A stretch of 64,000 nt of DNA from Catenulispora acidiphila DSM 44928 (GCF_000024025.1 NC_013131.1:3658001-3722000); one strand, 5' to 3'. Positions 18,873 through 27,606 are shown, counted from the first letter of the stretch. The notes: generated by a model not told the origin, from the letters alone. A program made the numbers and translations.

Positions 18873-21361
18873 ATGAGGACGACATCGCGCCGCGTGACGA
18901 TGCCGAGCGCGCTGGACCGCGTGCCGATGCCGAGGCCGCCGGGTCGCGCGACGGTGCCGAGCTCACCGCGTCGCGCGACGATGCCGAGGGCGCCGCGTCG
19001 CGCGACGCCGCCGAGGGCGCCGCGCCGCACGACGACGCCGAGCGCACCGCGCTGCGTGCGGCGGCGCGCGCCTTCGCCGACGAGCGTCGGCAGCTGCTGC
19101 ACGACCAGCGCGAGCACCGCCGCGACGCGCTCGTCGACCAGGCGGTCGGCGTGGTCATGGCGCGCTCGGCGTGCGGTTCGGCCGAGGCGGTCGCGCAGCT
19201 GGCGGCGATCGCCGAGCGCAGCCGGCGGCCGCTGGCCGATGTCGCCGCCGACGTGGTGGCCGAGGCCTCGGGCCGGTCCGCGGAGCCCGCGGAGCGCTCC
19301 GACACGCTGCGGCTGCGGCCGGAGGTCGCGGGCCTGGACCGGGCCACCGACGGCGACGACCTGGCCCGCGTCCTGGTCGCCGAGGCGCTGGGCTTCTCCC
19401 ATCCCACCGGCGCGGCCATCGGGCTGCTGGATGATGACGGGACCGTGGCGGTCGTCGGCTCGCACGGCTTTCCGGCGCGGGGGATCCGGCGCTGGCGGCG
19501 GATCCCCCCGGCCGTGGACTGCTTGATCAACCGCGCGCTGCGAGCCGGGCGACCGGTCTGGACCGACGCCGGGACCGGCGACGCGCCGCCGCCCTTGGGC
19601 GAGCCGGCCGGCGCCGACCGGGCCCAGACCCGGGTCGCGGTGCCGGTGCGGTTCGGGCGCGCGCTGATCGGTGCGGTGGAGCTGGCGTGGCCGCCGAACG
19701 CCGAGCTTGATCAGCAGGCTCGGCGGCAGGCCGAGGCGGTGGTGCTCTCGGTGGGTCCGTCGTTGCTGCGGACGCTGGGACCTGAAGGGTCCGCGGCATC
19801 AGTGGCATCCGCGGCATCCGCGGCATCGGCAGCATCGGCGGCGAGCTCCGCCGGTTCTTCTGCCGCCGACGACTCACCGTGGCAGGACCTGCTGGATCTC
19901 ATGGAACAGCCGGCGCTCGTGGTGAGCGAGGACCCCGCGGCTCCCGACGACGTCCGCCGCTTCCGCGTGATCGCCCGCAATCAGCACGCTGCGGAGCTGG
20001 TGAGCCCGGTCGCCACCGACGGCACCCTCGCCGAGGCCGCGCCCTGGCTGCTCGCCGAGGATCTGCCCGAGCGCCTGATCGCTGTGCTGCACACCGGCGC
20101 GCCGTACCGGCTCCGGGTCCAGACCGGTCCGCTCGGCGTGGACTCGCTCACCGCGGTGCGCGTCGGCGCCGGGACGGTGATCGTGGTCTGCCATCGCGCC
20201 TCCTTGGACCCGATCGCCGCCGACGGCACGCTGGAGCGCCTCGCCCGCTTCGGGACCTGGCGCTGGGACGTCGACAGCGACCGCGTGGCCTGGTCCGCCG
20301 AGGCGCTGGGGATCGTGGACGCGCCGGGCTTGGGCGACTCCGCCGGGATCGACCGCCCGCCCTACACCGTGCACCCGGACGACACCGAAGCCGAGCGCCG
20401 CTTCGTCAAGACCCTGACGGTCGAACGCCGTCCCGCCGAGGCCGAGTTCCGGATCCTGCACTACGACGGCGAGCCGACCCGCGTGCGGGTGGCGGCCGAG
20501 CCGGTCGGCGGGGAGGAGGACGCCGCCGAGTCCGGCGCTGTGTCCGGCGCGGTGGTCGGCGTGGTCCAGGACGTGACCGAGTGGCGCCGCGCCGAGACCG
20601 GCCTGGAAGTCGCCCGCGTCCAGCTCGCCGCCCAACGCTCCCGCGCCGACGCCGAACGCCAGCTGGCCTCGGCGCTCCAGCAGGCCGTCGTGCCCAGCGC
20701 GGCCCGCAACCAGCCGCCGCGCAGCGGGGTGCAGATCGCCGCGCGCTACCGCCCGGCCAGCGCCTCGGCCGGCGTCGGCGGGGACTGGTACTCGGTCTTC
20801 CCGCTGCGCGACGACAAGATGCTGCTGGCGATCGGCGACGTCGCCGGGCACGGCCTGCCCGCCGCCTCGGCGATGGCCGACCTGCACCACGGACTGCGCG
20901 GCATGGCGCTGGCCGAGACCCGCCCGGGCCGGCTGCTCACGCTGCTCAACGAGCTGGTCGAGACCATGCCGCAGTTCACCATCGCCAGCGCCTGCGCGCT
21001 GCTGTGGGATCCCGCGACCCGCCGCCTGACCTGGGGGAACGCCGGGCATCCGGCGCCGCTGCGGATCCGGGCCGGCGTGGCCACGCCGCTGTACGACGCG
21101 GTGGGACCGATGCTCGGCGCCGATCCGTACGCCGAATACGAGGACTGCGAAGCCGACGTGGCCAGCGGCGACGTGCTGCTGCTGTACACCGACGGCCTAG
21201 TGGAGCGCCGCCGGGTCGGCGACGACGAAACCATCGCGCATCTGCTCCACCAGACCAGGTATCCCGACGCCGACCTGGACCATTACGCCGACCGGATCCT
21301 CGACAGCGCGCGCTCGGACACCGACGACGACGTGTGCGTGCTGGCCGTCCGCTTCGAATAG
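18869..21361 (+). CDS. ANTAR-GAF-PAS-SpoIIE (PP2C) serine phosphatase
   Basis: An 830-residue protein. Residues 7-60 are six 9-residue Asp/Ala/Arg repeats; next is an ANTAR-like helical domain (DALVDQAVGVVMARSACGS, about 87-130), a GAF domain (about 165-300), a PAS domain (about 452-560: FGTWRWDVDSDRVAWS), a short coiled coil and a SpoIIE-type PP2C domain (about 625-830). The phosphatase has GVGGDWYSV, AIGDVAGHGLPA, NAGHPAPL and LYTDGLVERR, so the metal-binding aspartates are intact. Such phosphatases dephosphorylate anti-anti-sigma proteins and thereby release sigma factors. ANTAR normally binds RNA, so RNA-linked control is possible. The anti-sigma-type gene 119 bp downstream is a likely pathway partner. 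Confidence 0.9.
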   Translation: MNEDDIAPRDDAERAGPRADAEAAGSRDGAELTASRDDAEGAASRDAAEGAAPHDDAERTALRAAARAFADERRQLLHDQREHRRDALVDQAVGVVMARSACGSAEAVAQLAAIAERSRRPLADVAADVVAEASGRSAEPAERSDTLRLRPEVAGLDRATDGDDLARVLVAEALGFSHPTGAAIGLLDDDGTVAVVGSHGFPARGIRRWRRIPPAVDCLINRALRAGRPVWTDAGTGDAPPPLGEPAGADRAQTRVAVPVRFGRALIGAVELAWPPNAELDQQARRQAEAVVLSVGPSLLRTLGPEGSAASVASAASAASAASAASSAGSSAADDSPWQDLLDLMEQPALVVSEDPAAPDDVRRFRVIARNQHAAELVSPVATDGTLAEAAPWLLAEDLPERLIAVLHTGAPYRLRVQTGPLGVDSLTAVRVGAGTVIVVCHRASLDPIAADGTLERLARFGTWRWDVDSDRVAWSAEALGIVDAPGLGDSAGIDRPPYTVHPDDTEAERRFVKTLTVERRPAEAEFRILHYDGEPTRVRVAAEPVGGEEDAAESGAVSGAVVGVVQDVTEWRRAETGLEVARVQLAAQRSRADAERQLASALQQAVVPSAARNQPPRSGVQIAARYRPASASAGVGGDWYSVFPLRDDKMLLAIGDVAGHGLPAASAMADLHHGLRGMALAETRPGRLLTLLNELVETMPQFTIASACALLWDPATRRLTWGNAGHPAPLRIRAGVATPLYDAVGPMLGADPYAEYEDCEADVASGDVLLLYTDGLVERRRVGDDETIAHLLHQTRYPDADLDHYADRILDSARSDTDDDVCVLAVRFE
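18887..19048 (+). repeat. 27-bp in-frame tandem repeat, six copies
   Basis: Six imperfect 27-bp units at the 5' end of the phosphatase gene encode the nonapeptides APRDDAERA, GPRADAEAA, GSRDGAELT, ASRDDAEGA, ASRDAAEGA and APHDDAERT. The DNA copies are similar enough to suggest slippage. Confidence 0.85.
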
Positions 21362-21479
21362 CGCGGTACGTATGTTTGATCTGCTCCGGATCGGTCAACC
21401 GGAGGAGGTCGGGCCGCCAGTAGTGGAACGGGAACACACGGGAAACCTGGGGCCGTGGGGGACGGTCGAAGGAGGAACC

Positions 21480-21929
21480 ATGACGCAGAGCGTCGAGGCG
21501 GCGCCGAGGCACAGCCGGATCAGGACGCAGCGCGGCCCGTCCGCGGTCCTGACCGTGCCGGCCCGCAAGGATTACGTGGTCATCATCCGCTCCGCGGTGG
21601 CCCAACTCGCCGCGTGCGCCGGATTCACCACCCGCGAGATCTCCGATCTGCGGCTGGCGGTCAACGAGGCGTGCGCGCTGCTGGTCACCGGGCAGCAGAG
21701 CACCGGCGTCATTGAGTGCCGCGCCGACGTCGGCGCGGCACTCAATGACGCCCCGGGCGACGTGCTGCGGGTCACCCTGGCCGCCCCCACCGGCGCCTTC
21801 GACACCCCCGACACCGACGGTCTGGGCTGGACCATGATGACCGCCCTGGTCGACGCGGTGGCCTGGGCCCAGGACGGGGTCACGGCGCGCGTCGACCTGA
21901 AGGTGCGGCGCGGCGTCCGGACTGGTTGA
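21480..21929 (+). CDS. Anti-sigma-type HATPase_c regulatory protein (RsbW/SpoIIAB-like)
   Basis: A 149-residue protein. ATG 21480 is fixed by GGAGGAA 2-3 nt upstream. DYVVIIRSAVAQLAACAGF and ISDLRLAVNEACALLV (the N-box helix of the GHKL fold) identify a small anti-sigma-type kinase domain, and TDGLGWTMMTALVDAVAW fits the C-terminal lid region. Such proteins bind sigma factors and phosphorylate anti-anti-sigma proteins, opposing SpoIIE-type phosphatases like the one encoded just upstream. Residues 76-91 are encoded by a perfect 48-bp palindrome; VGAALNDA in its right arm looks like an insertion against the usual spacing to the next strand. Activity may be affected. Confidence 0.8.
   Translation: MTQSVEAAPRHSRIRTQRGPSAVLTVPARKDYVVIIRSAVAQLAACAGFTTREISDLRLAVNEACALLVTGQQSTGVIECRADVGAALNDAPGDVLRVTLAAPTGAFDTPDTDGLGWTMMTALVDAVAWAQDGVTARVDLKVRRGVRTG
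21705..21752. repeat. Perfect 48-bp palindrome inside the anti-sigma-type gene
   Basis: The left arm 21705-21728 and right arm 21729-21752 are exact reverse complements, 24 bp each, with no spacer (centre GAC|GTC). It is in frame with the gene and encodes 16 residues. Because it is its own reverse complement, both strands encode the same 16 residues. Confidence 0.97.
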
Positions 21930-22019
21930 TCTTTCACCTTTGCTCCTTATGCGCCACTTCCCCGATATACCGCAGACTGGAAGAGGGGACGACCGGCGAA
22001 GGAGAGGAGGCAGGTCCAG

Positions 22020-22712
22020 ATGACCGCCACCGTGAACCGTGTGATCGGACGGAAGTATGTGATCGGGAGCCGCGTCTACTGTTCGGAATGCCCGTGCGGC
22101 TACTTGGCCTCGGCGGTCGTGGACCCCGCCACCGGCCGCCTGGAGCACCTGATTGTGACCCCCGACCACGGCATCGACTCGCGCCTGGTGCCGATCGCCA
22201 CCGCGCACTGCGAGGGTGAGGCGGTACGGCTGCACTGCACGCTCGACGACTTCAACGCCATGGAGCCGGCGGTCGACGTGCACATCACGCCGATGGACCC
22301 GGCCCGCCCGCCCCGGCACGTCCCGGAGGAGGAGAGCTCCGCCTGGCCGTTCTTCGACCTCGGACCGAGCGAACCGGGCCTGGGACTGGCGGCGCCGGAG
22401 CCGGTGCTGCTGCCCCGCATCGCCTACGACAACCACGTCCCGGCGGGCGAGGCGCGCATCTATCCCGGGGACCACGTGCACGCCAGCGACGGGCTGATCG
22501 GCCGCGTGCGCGGTGTGGTGGTGGCGCCGGAGGGCGACGCGGTCACGCACATCCTGATCGACCAAGGACTGCTGCGCGCGCACAAGAGGGTGGCGATCCC
22601 GATGGAGCGGGTCGACGGCGTCGGGGACGACGGTGTCCGGGTCCTGATGACACGGCGCGAAGTGAAGGAGTTGGCGCCGTGCGAGGTCGTCGCGCAGCTG
22701 CCCCCACTTTAA
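22020..22712 (+). CDS. PRC-barrel domain protein (second paralogue)
   Basis: A 230-residue paralogue of the protein at 13271-13936. The matched pieces are CGYLASAVVDPATGRLEHLI against CGHLVCVVVDPVAERLTHLI, and SDGLIGRVRGVVV ... VTHILIDQGLLRAHKRVAIP against SDGPIGHVRGLVV ... VTHVLLDEGHLWGHKRVAIP. It has two PRC-barrel-like halves joined by a Pro-rich linker. GGAGAGGAGG ends 10 nt before the ATG. The N-terminal half has two extra cysteines (YCSECPCG) that the first paralogue mostly lacks; they could bind metal or respond to redox state, but this is speculative. It closes the stress-type gene block. Confidence 0.82.
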   Translation: MTATVNRVIGRKYVIGSRVYCSECPCGYLASAVVDPATGRLEHLIVTPDHGIDSRLVPIATAHCEGEAVRLHCTLDDFNAMEPAVDVHITPMDPARPPRHVPEEESSAWPFFDLGPSEPGLGLAAPEPVLLPRIAYDNHVPAGEARIYPGDHVHASDGLIGRVRGVVVAPEGDAVTHILIDQGLLRAHKRVAIPMERVDGVGDDGVRVLMTRREVKELAPCEVVAQLPPL

Positions 22713-22803
22713 AGATATACCCGACCCCCGATCTTGCGGCAAGGGGCGGGGGAGGGCGCACAATCGTCGGCTGAAGCTGTGAGCTGCACCGACGGGAGAC
22801 GCC

Positions 22804-24507
22804 ATGGGGATGACAGGGTTCGACGATCGAGGGCTGACGCCGACGGACGAGCGCATGACTGCCGAGCGCATGATTGCCGAGCACGCGCCGATCGAGCGCG
22901 CGCCTGCCGAGCGCATGCCTGCCGAGCCCGCGCCGACCGAGCGCACGCCTGCCGAGCACGTGCGGACCGAGCGCGTGCCTGCTGAGCGCGTGCCTGCCGA
23001 GCACCTGCCTGCCGAGCCCGCCGTCGTCATCGTCGGCGCCGGTCCGACCGGTCTGATGCTCGCCGCCGAGCTCGCCTTGGCGAATGTCGAAGTGGCTCTG
23101 CTGGAGCGGCGCCCCGACCAGGAGCTGATGGGCCAGCGCGCCCTCGGTTTCTTCGCCCGCACCGTCGAGGTGTTCGACCAGCGCGGCATCGCCGAGCGCT
23201 TCCTGGAGCAGGCCAAGATCGGGCAGTTCGGCGGCTTCGCCTGGATCCGCCTGGACGTCGGCGACTTCCCGACCCGCCATGCCTACGGCGTCGGCCTGGC
23301 ACAGCGGCACATCGAGCGCGTCCTGGCCGACTGGGTCGCCGAACTCGGCGTGCGGATCCAGTACGGCGCCGAGGTCGCGGGCTTCACCCAGGACGAGTCC
23401 GGCGTCGAAGTCGGCCTGTCCGACGGCCGCACGCTCCGCGCGCAGTACCTGGTCGGCTGCGACGGCGGCAGCAGCCTGATTCGCAAGGGCGCCGGCATCG
23501 GCTTCCCAGGCTGGGACACATCTATCAGCAGCCTGATCGGCGAGGTCGAGTTCACCACCGAACCGGAGTACGGCCTGCACCGCATCGACGGCGGGCTGCA
23601 CTCCTTCGCCGCGCCGAACGAGAAGGGCCTGACCGGCGTCATGGTCAGCGAGCCGCACCCCGGCCGCACCGAGCGCCCGACATTGCGCGACCTGAGCGAG
23701 GCTTTGACCGCGGCGTTCGGCACCGACTACGGACTGCACGGCGCCGCCTGGATCTCCCGCTTCAGCGACATGGCGCGCCAAGCCGATTCCTACCGCGACC
23801 GCCGCGTCCTGCTGGCCGGCGACTCAGCACACATCCATTCCCCGATGGGCGGCCAGGGACTCGGCGTCGGCGTGCAGGACGCGGTGAACCTCGGCTGGAA
23901 GCTGGCGCAGGTGGTCCACGGCACCGCGCCGCAGACCCTGCTCGACACCTACCACGCCGAGCGCCACCCGGTCGCCGCCCGCGTGCTGCACAACACCCTC
24001 GCGCAGGTCGCGCTCACCGGCACCGGTCCGCGCACCGAGGCGTTGCGCGACATCGTGACCGAGCTGCTGGCGATGGACGAGCCGCGCAGACGGATCGCCG
24101 GGATGATGTCAGGGCTCGATATTCAGTACCCGGATATCGCGCTCGCGGCAGCCAAAGCGGGCGACGAACCGCACCCGCTCCTCGGCCGCCGCATGCCCGA
24201 CCTCGACCTGATTACTCCGGGCGGCGAGGAGCGTGTCTATACCCTGCTTCACGAAGCCCGCCCGGTTTTCCTCAGCTTCGCGCAACCCGGCGCCTTCGAC
24301 CTGACCGCCTGGTCCGACCGCGTCCGTCTGGTCGAGGCGCAGACACCGGCCGCCGACACCTGGGACCTCCCCGTCCTCGGAGCGGTCCCCGCCGTGCAAG
24401 CCGTCCTGATCCGCCCCGACGGCTACGTCGCCTGGGCCGGCGGGCCCGACACCCCCGGCCTCACCGAAGCGCTCACCACCTGGTTCGGAGCACCCTCAGG
24501 ATCCTGA
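22804..24507 (+). CDS. FAD-dependent aromatic-type monooxygenase with pentapeptide-repeat N-terminus
   Basis: A 567-residue group A flavin monooxygenase (PheA/TfdB/rifampicin-monooxygenase-like). The FAD motif VVIVGAGPTGLMLAAELA starts near residue 74, the DG motif is YLVGCDGGSSLIRK, the GD motif is VLLAGDSAHIHSPMGGQGL, and a thioredoxin-like C-terminal domain follows. The family hydroxylates phenols, polyketides or antibiotics with NAD(P)H and oxygen. Residues 19-73 are eleven pentapeptides of (P/T)AER(M/V) type encoded by a 15-bp repeat, absent from normal members. In-frame starts after the repeat are not obvious, so it is probably translated. Its 3' end overlaps the convergent GntR gene by 12 bp. 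Confidence 0.9.
   Translation: MGMTGFDDRGLTPTDERMTAERMIAEHAPIERAPAERMPAEPAPTERTPAEHVRTERVPAERVPAEHLPAEPAVVIVGAGPTGLMLAAELALANVEVALLERRPDQELMGQRALGFFARTVEVFDQRGIAERFLEQAKIGQFGGFAWIRLDVGDFPTRHAYGVGLAQRHIERVLADWVAELGVRIQYGAEVAGFTQDESGVEVGLSDGRTLRAQYLVGCDGGSSLIRKGAGIGFPGWDTSISSLIGEVEFTTEPEYGLHRIDGGLHSFAAPNEKGLTGVMVSEPHPGRTERPTLRDLSEALTAAFGTDYGLHGAAWISRFSDMARQADSYRDRRVLLAGDSAHIHSPMGGQGLGVGVQDAVNLGWKLAQVVHGTAPQTLLDTYHAERHPVAARVLHNTLAQVALTGTGPRTEALRDIVTELLAMDEPRRRIAGMMSGLDIQYPDIALAAAKAGDEPHPLLGRRMPDLDLITPGGEERVYTLLHEARPVFLSFAQPGAFDLTAWSDRVRLVEAQTPAADTWDLPVLGAVPAVQAVLIRPDGYVAWAGGPDTPGLTEALTTWFGAPSGS
22858..23022 (+). repeat. 15-bp in-frame tandem repeat, eleven copies
   Basis: Eleven 15-bp units encode TAERM, IAEHA, PIERA, PAERM, PAEPA, PTERT, PAEHV, RTERV, PAERV, PAEHL and PAEPA directly before the FAD-binding motif. 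The glutamate is fixed at position 3 in all copies. Confidence 0.9.
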
Positions 24508-25257
24508 GTTCCCCGGAACCATGTGCTGCCGCGTCATCGGTGTCGAAGCCAGCGAGTTGTGCACGACGAACGCCACGCTGCCGGGCACGTACCGGTCCTC
24601 GGACCACTCCAGCGGCACCCCCGCAGGGTCCGTGGACCGCCGCCGCTCGCGCAGCAGGGGGTCCCCCGGCGCGCAGCCCAGCAGCTCGGCGTCCTCCGGT
24701 GCGGCCAGCACCAGGTCGATGGTGTGCTCGGCGTCCGCCACGAAGATCCCGGCGCTCTCCAGGAACTCGGTGACCGACACTGTGTCCGAGGCCAGATTCT
24801 CCACGATCGTGCCCGCCAGCTCCGGATACACCGTCCGCTCCAGCATCGCCGGGCGCCCTGACAGGAGTCTGAGACGCATTACGTGCAGCACCCGCGCGTC
24901 GGCGTCGATGCGCAAGTGGCGCTGCTCGTTGGGGTCGGCGGGGTGCCAGCCCTGACCGACCACGCGGCCCTCGGGCGTCTCGCCGATGGAGCGGGCCCAG
25001 CGGGCGAAGCTCTGCATCTGGGCGAAGTCCTGCACCGGGGCGTCGTCCAGGACCACCCGGCGGGTGCCGCGCCGGGAGGTGACCAGGCCGTCCTGGCGCA
25101 GCAGCATCAGGGCTTGGCGGATCGTGCCGCGCGAGACCTCGTACTGTCCGGCCAGCGCCCCCTCGCTGGGCAGCTTGCCGCCCGGGCCGTACGCGTGCTC
25201 GGTGATGGCGTGCCGCAGCTCTTCGGCGATCCGCCGGTATCTCGGTTCCTGGGTCAC
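24496..25257 (-). CDS. GntR-family (HutC/UTRA) transcriptional regulator
   Basis: A 253-residue regulator. The N-terminal winged helix reads YRRIAEELRHAI, GKLPSEGALAGQYEVSRGTI and LRQDGLVTSRRGTR; the C-terminal UTRA effector domain (about 85-240) includes MLERTVYPELAG and PLLRERRRSTDPAGVPLEWS. GTG 25257 was chosen because the HTH begins a few residues later. It is divergent from the ABC importer that starts at 25442. Two near-identical 16-bp dyads in the shared promoter are likely its operators, so it probably represses the importer and itself until a ligand related to the transported solute binds the UTRA domain. Confidence 0.9.
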   Translation of the reverse strand: MTQEPRYRRIAEELRHAITEHAYGPGGKLPSEGALAGQYEVSRGTIRQALMLLRQDGLVTSRRGTRRVVLDDAPVQDFAQMQSFARWARSIGETPEGRVVGQGWHPADPNEQRHLRIDADARVLHVMRLRLLSGRPAMLERTVYPELAGTIVENLASDTVSVTEFLESAGIFVADAEHTIDLVLAAPEDAELLGCAPGDPLLRERRRSTDPAGVPLEWSEDRYVPGSVAFVVHNSLASTPMTRQHMVPGNSGS

Positions 25258-25301
25258 CAGGAGTCCCCCGCTTCCGTGGGTTGGATGTTCGCGATCTTAA
25301 T

Positions 25302-25336
25302 AGTTGGCCAGACAACTAGGTGTTGGCCATACAACT
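25302..25336. promoter_or_regulatory. Twin GntR/HutC-type operators
   Basis: AGTTGGCCAGACAACT at 25302-25317 and TGTTGGCCATACAACT at 25321-25336 are two 16-bp dyads of form (A/T)GTTG-N6-CAACT, repeated 19 bp apart, so they lie on nearly the same helix face. They resemble HutC-subfamily sites in having short complementary arms around a six-base core. They lie between the divergent regulator and importer genes. Confidence 0.75.
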
Positions 25337-25441
25337 TCGATGTGTTCATCTGACACAGCGTTTCCGTCCACCTGGTATCCGGATAGTCCTTGCCGCGGGT
25401 GATCGCGGCCGCCTTGAGGCCGCCCCGTCCGGGAGGAAACT

Positions 25442-26599
25442 GTGAATCGACGTCTGACGGGCATCGCCGCCACCGCGGTCGTCCTCGCCCTGAGCGCGAC
25501 CGCCTGCTCGTCGAGCAAGAGCTCTGCCAGCGGCAGCAGCGCGGCGGCCGGGGGCGCCGGGAAGAGCGCCGCCAAGGCCACCACCGCCGCCGATCTGGGC
25601 GGCATGGACGCTCTCGTCGCCGCCGCGAAGAAGGAAGGCACGCTGAACGTCATAGCGCTGCCGAAGACCTGGGCCAACTACGGCGCCATCATGGACGCCT
25701 TCACCGCCAAGTACGGCATCAAGATCACCGACGCCAACCCGGACGGCTCCAGCCAGGACGAGCTGAACGCGATCAAGCAGCTGGCCGGCAAGAGCAGCGC
25801 CCCGGACGTCGTGGACGTCGGCCAGGCCGCCGCCACCTCCGGTGCCGCCGCCGGCCAGTTCGCGCCCTACCAGGTCGCCACCTGGTCGCAGATCGCCGAC
25901 GCGCAGAAGGACTCCCAGGGTCTTTGGTACAACGACTACGGAGGCTACATCGCCATCGGCTATGACGCCGACAAGGTGAAGAACCCGCCGACCACCCTGA
26001 AGTCCCTGGACGACCCGCAGTACAAGTCGCAGGTCGCCCTCAACGGCGACCCGACGAAGGCCAACGCGGCGCTGTCCGGCGTCCTGGCCGCCTCGCTGGC
26101 CAGCGGCGGCAGCCTGGACAACGCCCAGCCCGGCATCGACTACTTCGCCAAGCTGAAGTCCGACGGCGTCTTCGTCCCGGTCGCCGCGACCCAGGCCACC
26201 ATCCAGTCCGGCACCACGCCGATCACCATCGACTGGGACTACCTGCAGGCCTCCGCCGCCTCCGACCTGAAGGCCAAGGGCGTCACCTGGAAGGTCGTCG
26301 TGCCCTCCGACGGTCTGTTCGGCGGCTTCTACAGCCAGGCCATCAGCGCCACCGCGCCGCACCCGGCCGCCGCGCGCCTGTGGGAGGAGTTCCTGTACTC
26401 CGCCGACGGCCAGAACCTGTGGCTCAAGGGCATGGCCCGCCCGGCCGAGCTCCCGGCGCTGCAGAAGGACGGCACCGCCGACGCCACCGCGCTGGCCGCG
26501 CTGCCCGCCGTCACCGGTACCCCGCAGTTCGCCACCCAGGACCAGATGACCGCCGCGTCCAAGCTCGTGGTGGCCGGCTGGGCGAAGGCGACTGGCTGA
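25442..26599 (+). CDS. ABC transporter solute-binding lipoprotein (Fe3+/polyamine/aminoethylphosphonate type)
   Basis: A 385-residue lipoprotein; GTG 25442 follows GGAGGAAACT. The signal peptide ends in lipobox LSATAC with Cys22. The mature domain, after a Ser/Ala/Lys linker, has LVAAAKKEGTLNVIALPKTW, APDVVDVGQAAAT, WYNDYGGYIAIGYDADKV and TIDWDYLQAS, which is the type II binding fold used for iron(III), polyamines, thiamine or 2-aminoethylphosphonate. The permease and ATPase genes follow in the same operon with 2-bp and 4-bp junctions. The substrate cannot be fixed; the UTRA regulator next door favours a small organic ligand over iron. Confidence 0.85.
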   Translation: MNRRLTGIAATAVVLALSATACSSSKSSASGSSAAAGGAGKSAAKATTAADLGGMDALVAAAKKEGTLNVIALPKTWANYGAIMDAFTAKYGIKITDANPDGSSQDELNAIKQLAGKSSAPDVVDVGQAAATSGAAAGQFAPYQVATWSQIADAQKDSQGLWYNDYGGYIAIGYDADKVKNPPTTLKSLDDPQYKSQVALNGDPTKANAALSGVLAASLASGGSLDNAQPGIDYFAKLKSDGVFVPVAATQATIQSGTTPITIDWDYLQASAASDLKAKGVTWKVVVPSDGLFGGFYSQAISATAPHPAAARLWEEFLYSADGQNLWLKGMARPAELPALQKDGTADATALAALPAVTGTPQFATQDQMTAASKLVVAGWAKATG

Positions 26600-26601
26600 C
26601 G

Positions 26602-27606
26602 ATGACCGCATCCGCCCCGGCGGACGTCCCGGCCGGCGTGGGGGAATCCACGCCGGCCGCTGCGGCGTCCCCGCTCCGATCCGCGGGCCCGCGCGGCTTG
26701 CGCGGCGCGCGCTTCCCGCGCGCTCTGCGCGGCCGTGCGGGAAGCCCGCGCCGCGCCCGCCGCAGCCGCCGCGCCGACCTGCTGGGCCTGGCGCCGTTCG
26801 CCGCGTACGTCGCGGTGTTCCTCGGCGCCCCCGCCTACACGGTGATCACCGCCGCGTTCAAGGACGACGCGGGCAACGCCACGCTGTCGAACGTCACCAC
26901 CACGCTGAAGGACCCCTACCGGCACGCCTTCGAGGTCAGCATCGAGCTGTCGGTGCTCAGCGCCGTCCTCGGCGCGGTCCTGGGCCTGGCGCTGGCGATC
27001 GCGGTCTCCGGCGCGCGCCGTGACGGCTTCGTGCACCGCGCCGTCACCACCGCCTCCGGCGTGCTGGCCTACTTCGGCGGGCTGCCGCTGGCCTTCGTCT
27101 TCCTGGCCACGCTCGGTCCGCAGGGTCTGGTCACCAAGTGGCTGAACAGCGCCGGCTACAACCTGACCCAGCACGGATTCGTGTTGTGGAACATGGCCGG
27201 GCTGGTGCTCGTCTACCTCTACTTCCAGATCCCGTTGATGCTGCTGGTGATCTTCCCGGCGCTGGACGGTCTGCGACCGCAGTGGGAGGAGGCCGCGCGC
27301 AACCTCGGCGCCTCGCGCCGCCAGTACTGGCTCCGCGTCGGCGGTCCGCTGCTCGCGCCGCCGTTCCTCGGCGCGCTGCTCCTGTTGTTCGCCAACGCTT
27401 TCGCCGCCTACGCGACCGCGTACGCGCTGAGCACCGGCAGCGTCCCGCTCGTGCCGATCCAGATCGGCTCGGTGATGTCCGGCAACGTGATCGCCGGAAA
27501 GGAGAACATCGGCAACGCGCTGGGTCTGTGGATGATCGTGGTCGTCGGCCTGGTCGTCGTCGCCTACACGCTGCTCCAGCGCCGGACTGCGAGGTGGCTG
27601 CGGTGA
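26602..27606 (+). CDS. ABC transporter permease, first subunit
   Basis: A 334-residue inner-membrane protein. ATG 26602 lies 2 bp after the binding-protein stop. The first 55 residues are Ala/Pro/Arg-rich and basic, followed by six hydrophobic segments. The coupling loop is EEAARNLGASRRQYWLRVGG, a textbook EAA motif for contact with the ATPase, and FANAFAAYATAYALS follows as in polyamine/iron/phosphonate permeases. It pairs with the next permease. The long arginine-rich N-terminus is unusual and may be cytoplasmic. The stop overlaps the next GTG. Confidence 0.88.
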   Translation: MTASAPADVPAGVGESTPAAAASPLRSAGPRGLRGARFPRALRGRAGSPRRARRSRRADLLGLAPFAAYVAVFLGAPAYTVITAAFKDDAGNATLSNVTTTLKDPYRHAFEVSIELSVLSAVLGAVLGLALAIAVSGARRDGFVHRAVTTASGVLAYFGGLPLAFVFLATLGPQGLVTKWLNSAGYNLTQHGFVLWNMAGLVLVYLYFQIPLMLLVIFPALDGLRPQWEEAARNLGASRRQYWLRVGGPLLAPPFLGALLLLFANAFAAYATAYALSTGSVPLVPIQIGSVMSGNVIAGKENIGNALGLWMIVVVGLVVVAYTLLQRRTARWLR

